Shown here: piece after piece, positions 7,222 through 10,881 of the stretch
Position numbering within the stretch: position 1 is the first letter of the stretch
Layout of the letters: each line of letters opens with the position of its first letter
Source: Pseudomonadota bacterium
GTDB lineage: Bacteria; Pseudomonadota; Gammaproteobacteria; Burkholderiales; Casimicrobiaceae
Assembly (NCBI GenBank): GCA_022709775.1
Contig: JAKLIE010000016.1
Span: forward strand, 1 to 10,881
Reading direction: 5' to 3'
DNA: 10,881 bases
The notes under the pieces: generated by a model
What the model was told of the DNA's origin: nothing
The model's input: the letters and a program-made list of their open reading frames with translations, nothing else
The model's database searches: none
Made by a program: the position numbers and the translations under genes

Positions 7222-7227
7222 ACTATA
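7222..7227 (-). promoter_or_regulatory. Possible -10 element of pdsR
   Basis: TATAGT on the minus strand is one of the few AT-rich hexamers in the 273-base divergent spacer. Only 9 bases separate it from the pdsR ATG, so transcription would start within a few bases of the start codon and the mRNA would be nearly leaderless. That fits the absence of a Shine-Dalgarno sequence. No recognisable -35 is found at 16-18 bases, so an activator might be needed, or the match may be chance. Confidence 0.3.
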
Positions 7228-7308
7228 CCGCAGCGCTTTCGACCGCTCCCTGCGCGTCATCGGATTTCCAGAATTGCTCGCCGGATCGCCCGATTCCCTG
7301 CGGCGCCG

Positions 7309-7375
7309 CTCCCGCTTCCGCAGGCCCAATGTCCATCGTGCGGTGGCCGGTCCGGCGGGGCGCCGCAAGCGGGAG
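7309..7375. repeat. Spaced 9-bp inverted repeat in the divergent promoter region
   Basis: CTCCCGCTT at 7309-7317 and its reverse complement AAGCGGGAG at 7367-7375 lie 49 bases apart between pdsR and the sortase target gene, both next to GGCGCC-containing sequence (7302-7307, 7359-7364). This could be a pair of regulator half-sites or a leader stem, but GC-rich inverted repeats of this size also arise by chance. No convincing plus-strand -10/-35 pair is visible in 7213-7402. Confidence 0.25.
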
Positions 7376-7402
7376 AGATCACCGCCGCCATCAACGAAGA
7401 AG

Positions 7403-7485
7403 AAGGAGGCTCGGGGATCCGCGCATGCACCGGTGCTTTCCCTCCCCGGAAGCGCCTGCGGCACGCGGATCCCCCGAGCGACCCG
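7403..7485 (+). promoter_or_regulatory. Structured leader: Shine-Dalgarno, hairpin, then start codon
   Basis: A full Shine-Dalgarno AAGGAGG lies at 7403-7409, 76 bases before the ATG at 7486, too far to act directly. Between them, 7410-7423 pairs with 7464-7478: 14 base pairs with one bulged C at 7471, plus possible inner pairs (TGC 7426-7428 with GCA 7461-7463). The stem begins immediately after the Shine-Dalgarno and ends 7 bases before the ATG, so folding brings the two to ordinary spacing. The loop contains the palindrome GCACCGGTGC (7427-7436) and TTCC/GGAA (7438-7441, 7448-7451). That the hairpin bridges the ribosome site is inference; the inverted repeat and the Shine-Dalgarno are seen directly. 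Confidence 0.6.
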
Positions 7486-9762
7486 ATGACGACCATCGCA
7501 CCATCCCCCGCCCCGCTCCTGCCTCCGAAAGGCTGGCGCGGTTTGGCCAGGCTCGCGCTCGAGGGCCTCGCCGCCGGCGTGTTCGTGAGCCTCGTGCTCG
7601 CCCTCGCCGTGTTCATCGTCGCCGCGCAGGCCGAGGCGGCGCCGCTGGCCGCGAAGTCCGCGGGCCTCGCCACCCCGGATGCGCACGGCGGCGCGCTCAG
7701 GCTCTCGGCCGCCGGCGACGCGCCCGCGGTCGCCGCGCCGCTCGTCGCGACCGACGTGAGGATCGACGTCGCGGGCATCGTCGCGCGCACGACGGTCACG
7801 CAGCGCTTCGTCAACCCGACGCCGGTCTGGCGCGAGGGCATCTACCTGTTCCCGCTCCCGGACAAGGCGGCCGTCGACCACATGCGCGTCGAGACCGACG
7901 GACGGGTGATCGAGGGCCAGGTGCGCGAGCGCGCGGCGGCGAAGCGCGCCTACGAGCAGGCGAAGTCGGAAGGCAAACAGGCGGGCCTGGTCGAGCAGGA
8001 ACGGCCGAACCTGTTCACGACCAGCGTCGCACAGCTGCCCCCCGGCGCGGAGGTCGTCGTCACGATCGAGTTCCAGGAGACGCTGCGCTACGAGAGCGGC
8101 ACGTTCGGGCTGCGCTTCCCGCTCGCGGTCACGCCGCGATACGTCCCGGGCGCGATCGCCGCCTCGTCGGAGACGGCCGGCAGCATCGACACGTTCCCGG
8201 CCGACGCCGTGCCCGACGCCGGCCGCATCGGCGCGCCGTTCGCGGTTCCAGGCGACGGGCAGGTCGCGCCGGTGACGCTCGCGGTCACGATCGACGCCGG
8301 CTTTCCGCTCGCCGCCGTCGAGAGCACGTCGCACGCGATCGACGTCGAAAGGCTTCCCGACGGCCGCACGCTCGTCGAGCTCGCCGACGGCGTCGTGCCG
8401 GCCGACCGCGACTTCGAGCTCGCGTGGAAGCCGGCGGTCGGCGCCGAACCCGGGGCCGCGGTCTTCACCGAGCAGTCGAACGGCCGAACGCACGCCCTCG
8501 TGATGGTGCTGCCGCCGTCCGTCGAGGCGGCCGGCCCCGCGCTCCCTCGCGAGGCCACGTTCATCGTGGACACGTCGGGTTCGATGAGCGGCGTGTCGAT
8601 CGTCCAGGCGAAGGAAGCGACGGCGTTCGCGATCTCCCGCCTGAAGCCGGACGACCGCTTCAACGTGATCGAATTCAACTCGCACACGCGTTCGCTGTTC
8701 CCCGCACCGATGCCGGCCGATCCTGCGTCGATCGCCACGGCGCAGAGGTTCGTCGCGAACCTCCGCGCCAACGGCGGCACCGAGATGAAGCCCGCGCTGA
8801 CCGCCGCGCTCGCCCCCGAATCGTTGCCCGGCTACGCGCGCCAGGTGTTCTTCCTCACCGACGGCGCGGTCGGCAACGAGCACGAACTGCTGAAGCTCAT
8901 CCGCGCGAACCTCGGAGACCGCCGCCTCTACACGATCGCGATCGGCCCCGCGCCGAACGCGTGGTTCATCCGCAAGGCCGCGCAGTTCGGCCGCGGCACC
9001 TCGACGTTCATCGGCGACGTGCGCGACGTTCGGGAGCGTATGACCGCACTGTTCGAGAAGCTCGAGCGGCCCGCCCTCACCGATCTGTCGATCACCTGGC
9101 CTGTCGGCGCGGAGGTGTATCCGCGCGAGTTGCCGGATCTGTACTCGGGCGAGCCGATCGTCGTCAGTGCGTCGTTCGCCGGCGCACCAACGACGCTGTC
9201 GATCGTCGGGCACCGCGGCAGGTCGGCGTGGGGCACGCTGCTCGCGACGGGAACGGGCATGCCCGCGGACGGCATCGGCGTCCTCTGGGCGCGCGAGAGG
9301 ATCTCGGCACTGTCGGACGCGATCGTCGAAGGCGCGCCCGAGGACGAAGTGCGGCCGCTGATCGTCGCGACCGCGCTCGAGCACCACCTCGTGAGCAAGT
9401 ACACGAGCCTCGTCGCCGTCGACGTGACGCCGATCGCGCCGGCCGGCGCCGATCCGCAGCGCACGGCGATTCCCGGATTGCTTCCCGCGGGTCTCGATCC
9501 GGCCGGCTTCGTCGGCGGACTGCCGCCGACCGCGACTCCGGCGCCGCTGATGCTGATCGTCGGATTCGCGCTCGCGGCGCTCGCGTGGGTCGTGCGGCCG
9601 CGACGGCGTCGGGATGCGAAGAAGCGGGGCGCGGATTCCGCGCTCGCCCGGTGCATGTCGCCCGTGTTGAATGGGCCGATGCCGGGCACGGCGTCGGACC
9701 CCGTCTGCCTGCCGCCGAGATGGCTCGCGGTGCGGGCGGACCTCGCGCGGAGCGTGTGCTGA
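7486..9762 (+). CDS. Sortase-anchored VIT/VWA-domain surface protein (dedicated sortase target)
   Basis: A 758-residue protein matching the dedicated target of proteobacterial sortases (marine sortase target family). In order: an N-terminal hydrophobic segment at about 25-47 (signal or anchor); a VIT domain at about 84-212, with VTQRFVNPTPVWREGIYLFPLP, the ERAAAKRAYEQAKSEGKQAGL region and NLFTTSVAQLPPGAEV; a VWA domain at about 355-530 with MIDAS residues DTSGS (Asp362, Ser364, Ser366), Thr432 in GGTEM and Asp459 in FLTDGAVGNE; and sorting motif LPPTATPAP (679-687) followed by a hydrophobic helix (about 688-703) and RPRRRR (704-709). MIDAS VWA domains bind ligands through a metal ion, so an adhesion or interaction role is plausible but unproven. 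The sortase gene follows directly. Oddities: about 49 residues continue past the arginine cluster, where such proteins usually end, in sequence containing a GTCGGACCCC repeat motif (9693-9702). The start is the ATG at 7486; see the structured leader. Confidence 0.93.
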   Translation: MTTIAPSPAPLLPPKGWRGLARLALEGLAAGVFVSLVLALAVFIVAAQAEAAPLAAKSAGLATPDAHGGALRLSAAGDAPAVAAPLVATDVRIDVAGIVARTTVTQRFVNPTPVWREGIYLFPLPDKAAVDHMRVETDGRVIEGQVRERAAAKRAYEQAKSEGKQAGLVEQERPNLFTTSVAQLPPGAEVVVTIEFQETLRYESGTFGLRFPLAVTPRYVPGAIAASSETAGSIDTFPADAVPDAGRIGAPFAVPGDGQVAPVTLAVTIDAGFPLAAVESTSHAIDVERLPDGRTLVELADGVVPADRDFELAWKPAVGAEPGAAVFTEQSNGRTHALVMVLPPSVEAAGPALPREATFIVDTSGSMSGVSIVQAKEATAFAISRLKPDDRFNVIEFNSHTRSLFPAPMPADPASIATAQRFVANLRANGGTEMKPALTAALAPESLPGYARQVFFLTDGAVGNEHELLKLIRANLGDRRLYTIAIGPAPNAWFIRKAAQFGRGTSTFIGDVRDVRERMTALFEKLERPALTDLSITWPVGAEVYPRELPDLYSGEPIVVSASFAGAPTTLSIVGHRGRSAWGTLLATGTGMPADGIGVLWARERISALSDAIVEGAPEDEVRPLIVATALEHHLVSKYTSLVAVDVTPIAPAGADPQRTAIPGLLPAGLDPAGFVGGLPPTATPAPLMLIVGFALAALAWVVRPRRRRDAKKRGADSALARCMSPVLNGPMPGTASDPVCLPPRWLAVRADLARSVC

Positions 9763-9948
9763 ACGTGCGCGAACAGCGTCTGCCGGAACCGGACCCCATG
9801 CAGGCAACACCGGAGTCCGGCTCCAGCGCCCCCGATCGGGGAGGACCTTTCGGCCGGAGAACCGGGGTCGGACATCCGCGTCGGCTCGCGCCGGGCGCGG
9901 TGTCGGACCCTGATTACCCCCCTGCGGCCGAGTCTTCCCCGATCGGGG
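9693..9948. repeat. Cluster of GTCGGACCC-type motifs and paired palindromes at the target/sortase junction
   Basis: The core GTCGGACCC occurs at 9693-9701 and 9902-9910, a variant CCGGACCCC at 9789-9797, and the inverted form GGGGTCGGAC at 9864-9873. The 12-bp perfect palindrome CCCCGATCGGGG occurs twice, at 9830-9841 and 9937-9948, in different reading frames relative to the sortase, so it is conserved as DNA and not as protein. A further palindrome, CCGGAGTCCGG, lies at 9810-9820. Codons in this stretch (GGA, CCT, AGA, CAT) differ from the flanking genes. Together these suggest degenerate REP-like repeats around the gene junction. Confidence 0.55.
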
Positions 9949-10562
9949 GCGAGTCGCGCACGCGCATCGCGCTGTCGTGGCTGCTCGCCGCCGCCTCGGC
10001 CGCGACGATCGTCGCGGCGGTCGCCGTCCTCGCGAAGGCGCACGTCGGCCAGGCACTGCTCGAGGTCGCATGGAAGCGCGCCCAGTCGACAGGCACCGCA
10101 CCCGCGCCGTGGCCCTGGGCCGACACGCACCCGGTCGCGAAGCTCTACGCTCCCGCGCAGGACGCCGAACTGCTCCTGCTGGCCGGGGCAAGCGGCCGAA
10201 CGCTCGCGTGGGGCCCGGGGCACCTGGACGGCACCGCGCGTCCCGGCGAGCGAGGGAACGCCGTGGTGTCGGCCCATCGCGACACGCACTTCCACTTTCT
10301 CGCGCACGCGTCGATCGGCGATCCGCTCGTCGTCGAGCGGCCAGACGGCGTCCGCGTCACTTACCGGATCGCGACGACGCGCATCGCCGACGCGTCACGG
10401 CTCGCGATTCCGCGCGATGCCGACGTGCCGACGCTGACGCTCGTCACGTGCTGGCCGTTCGACGCGATCGTGCCGGGCGGGCCGCTGCGCTACGTCGTCG
10501 TCGCGCAGGCGGACGGCGAACCGGCTCAGCGATTGACGACGGCGGCGAGCGAGCGCCGGTAG
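9798..10562 (+). CDS. Class GN (proteobacterial dedicated) sortase
   Basis: A membrane-anchored cysteine transpeptidase that should cleave the LPPTA motif of the upstream protein and transfer it to an envelope acceptor, not known here. From the ATG at 9798 it has 254 residues. After a low-complexity N-terminus (1-55) comes one transmembrane helix (about 57-79), then the family stretch LLEVAWKRAQ...PWPWADTHPVAKL (87-116), and the sortase barrel. Catalytic residues are His160 in VVSAHRDTHFHFL, Cys218 in LTLVTCWPFD and Arg231 in PLRYVVVAQ; all three are present. The start is uncertain. The ATG at 9798 is 35 bases after the target stop but lacks a Shine-Dalgarno, and codons up to about 9950 look repeat-derived. 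A GTG at 9900 would give 220 residues, nearer the family length, also with no clear ribosome site; GTG at 9756 or 9765 would overlap or abut the target stop. Its 3' end overlaps the opposing cnoX-like gene by 37 bases. Confidence 0.92.
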   Translation: MQATPESGSSAPDRGGPFGRRTGVGHPRRLAPGAVSDPDYPPAAESSPIGGESRTRIALSWLLAAASAATIVAAVAVLAKAHVGQALLEVAWKRAQSTGTAPAPWPWADTHPVAKLYAPAQDAELLLLAGASGRTLAWGPGHLDGTARPGERGNAVVSAHRDTHFHFLAHASIGDPLVVERPDGVRVTYRIATTRIADASRLAIPRDADVPTLTLVTCWPFDAIVPGGPLRYVVVAQADGEPAQRLTTAASERR

Positions 10563-10881
10563 CGACGCGCGAGGTCGCTGTCGGGGCCGAGCGCCTCGAA
10601 GATCGTCAGCATCGCCTTCCTCGCCGCGTCGCCGTCGCTCCCGTGGTCGGCGTCCACGACCGAAAGCAGCAGCTCGAGCGCGTGCTCGTGCTCTCCGCCG
10701 GAGGCGAGCGCGTTCGCGTACTCGCGCCGCGCCGGAAGGTCGGCCGGCGTCGCGACGGCGCGGAGCGCGAGCGCATCCAGGTTCGACGGCGCCGGCGCCG
10801 CGAGCCTCGATCGTGCCCGAAGCGTGGCGAGCCTGCGCTCGTCGCGCACCGGCTTCGTGCGCATGCGCACCGGCGTCTCGA
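10526..10881 (-). CDS. cnoX: CnoX/YbbN-like thioredoxin-TPR protein, C-terminal end only
   Basis: Only the last 117 codons are inside the window; the frame is open at the right edge, and the GTG at 10870 is most likely an internal Val, because ETP precedes it in frame. The visible part matches the C-terminal TPR module of the CnoX/YbbN family: PADLPARREYANALASGGEHEHALELLLSVV, then DGDAARKAMLTIFEALGPDSDLARRYRRSLAAVV. In E. coli the corresponding region ends with a similar ALG...L..KYRRQL segment. CnoX combines a thioredoxin fold with TPRs and acts as a holdase that protects proteins from oxidation and delivers them to GroEL/DnaK. The thioredoxin half lies outside the window, so the identification rests on the tail alone. 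The gene converges on the sortase gene with a 37-base overlap (10526-10562), leaving no room for a terminator between them. Confidence 0.72.
   Translation of the reverse strand, partial: ETPVRMRTKPVRDERRLATLRARSRLAAPAPSNLDALALRAVATPADLPARREYANALASGGEHEHALELLLSVVDADHGSDGDAARKAMLTIFEALGPDSDLARRYRRSLAAVVNR

Noticed and set aside
7433..7489. A short leader ORF from GTG 7433 whose TGA overlaps the target ATG (ATGA), suggesting translational coupling
   Set aside because: Its start is 23 bases from AAGGAGG and inside the hairpin loop, and the encoded peptide has no recognisable feature. The stop overlap can be chance; the hairpin-bridged site explains the spacing better.
6511..10191. A 1226-codon minus-strand open frame opposite the VIT/VWA and sortase genes
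   Set aside because: The part above 7212 is low-complexity Arg/Asp/His-rich antisense of the target gene; real homology starts at the pdsR ATG.
7329..10562. A possible giant plus-strand fusion ending in the sortase
   Set aside because: From 7329 to about 9790 the translation is Arg-rich frame shadow of the VIT/VWA gene. The target gene has its own frame and stop at 9762, so the sortase is separate.

Overview
The window is very GC-rich, and almost every codon ends in G or C. The gene set (Mpl, a YqiA-type esterase, a DUF3617 protein, a CnoX/YbbN-type tail and the dedicated proteobacterial sortase system) points to a Gram-negative proteobacterium. A betaproteobacterium is most likely, but that last step is inference. 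In DNA this rich in GC, long open frames occur by chance on both strands, so genes were chosen by recognisable protein content.

Layout. A minus-strand series runs from 7212 down to 1: response regulator (7212-6511), histidine kinase (6350-4752), DUF486 small membrane protein (4711-4352), MFS transporter (4290-3061), Mpl murein-peptide ligase (3052-1646), YqiA-like esterase (1547-945) and a secreted DUF3617 protein (827 to beyond the left edge). Divergently, on the plus strand, lie a VIT/VWA surface protein (7486-9762) and a class GN sortase (9798-10562). The minus-strand C-terminal end of a CnoX/YbbN-like thioredoxin-TPR protein enters from the right edge (10881-10526) and overlaps the sortase gene tail to tail.

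The core is a proteobacterial dedicated sortase system: regulator and kinase (PdsR/PdsS families) facing a single sortase and its single substrate. The substrate carries an N-terminal membrane or signal segment, a VIT domain, a VWA domain with a MIDAS site, an LPPTATPAP sorting motif, a hydrophobic helix and an arginine cluster. The likely scheme is that the two-component pair controls expression of the sortase and substrate, and the sortase cleaves the substrate after the Thr of LPPTA to fix it in the envelope. The families are known from comparative genomics; their physiological role is, as far as I know, little studied. The sortase-associated OmpA-like protein (PdsO), found with some such loci, is not in the window.

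Unusual DNA features cluster around this locus. (i) The leader of the VIT/VWA gene has a strong Shine-Dalgarno sequence, AAGGAGG, separated from the ATG by a 14-bp hairpin; folding would leave 7 unpaired bases between hairpin and ATG. (ii) A GGGGTCAGAGCC-type repeat cluster (two identical 52-bp copies plus a perfect 30-bp inverted copy) lies between the regulator and kinase genes and supplies the last codons and stop of the regulator. (iii) Related GTCGGACCC-type motifs and two copies of a 12-bp palindrome lie across the substrate/sortase junction, and a degenerate inverted repeat of similar type lies between mpl and the esterase gene. Downstream of the kinase, the remaining genes look like ordinary housekeeping and transport functions.
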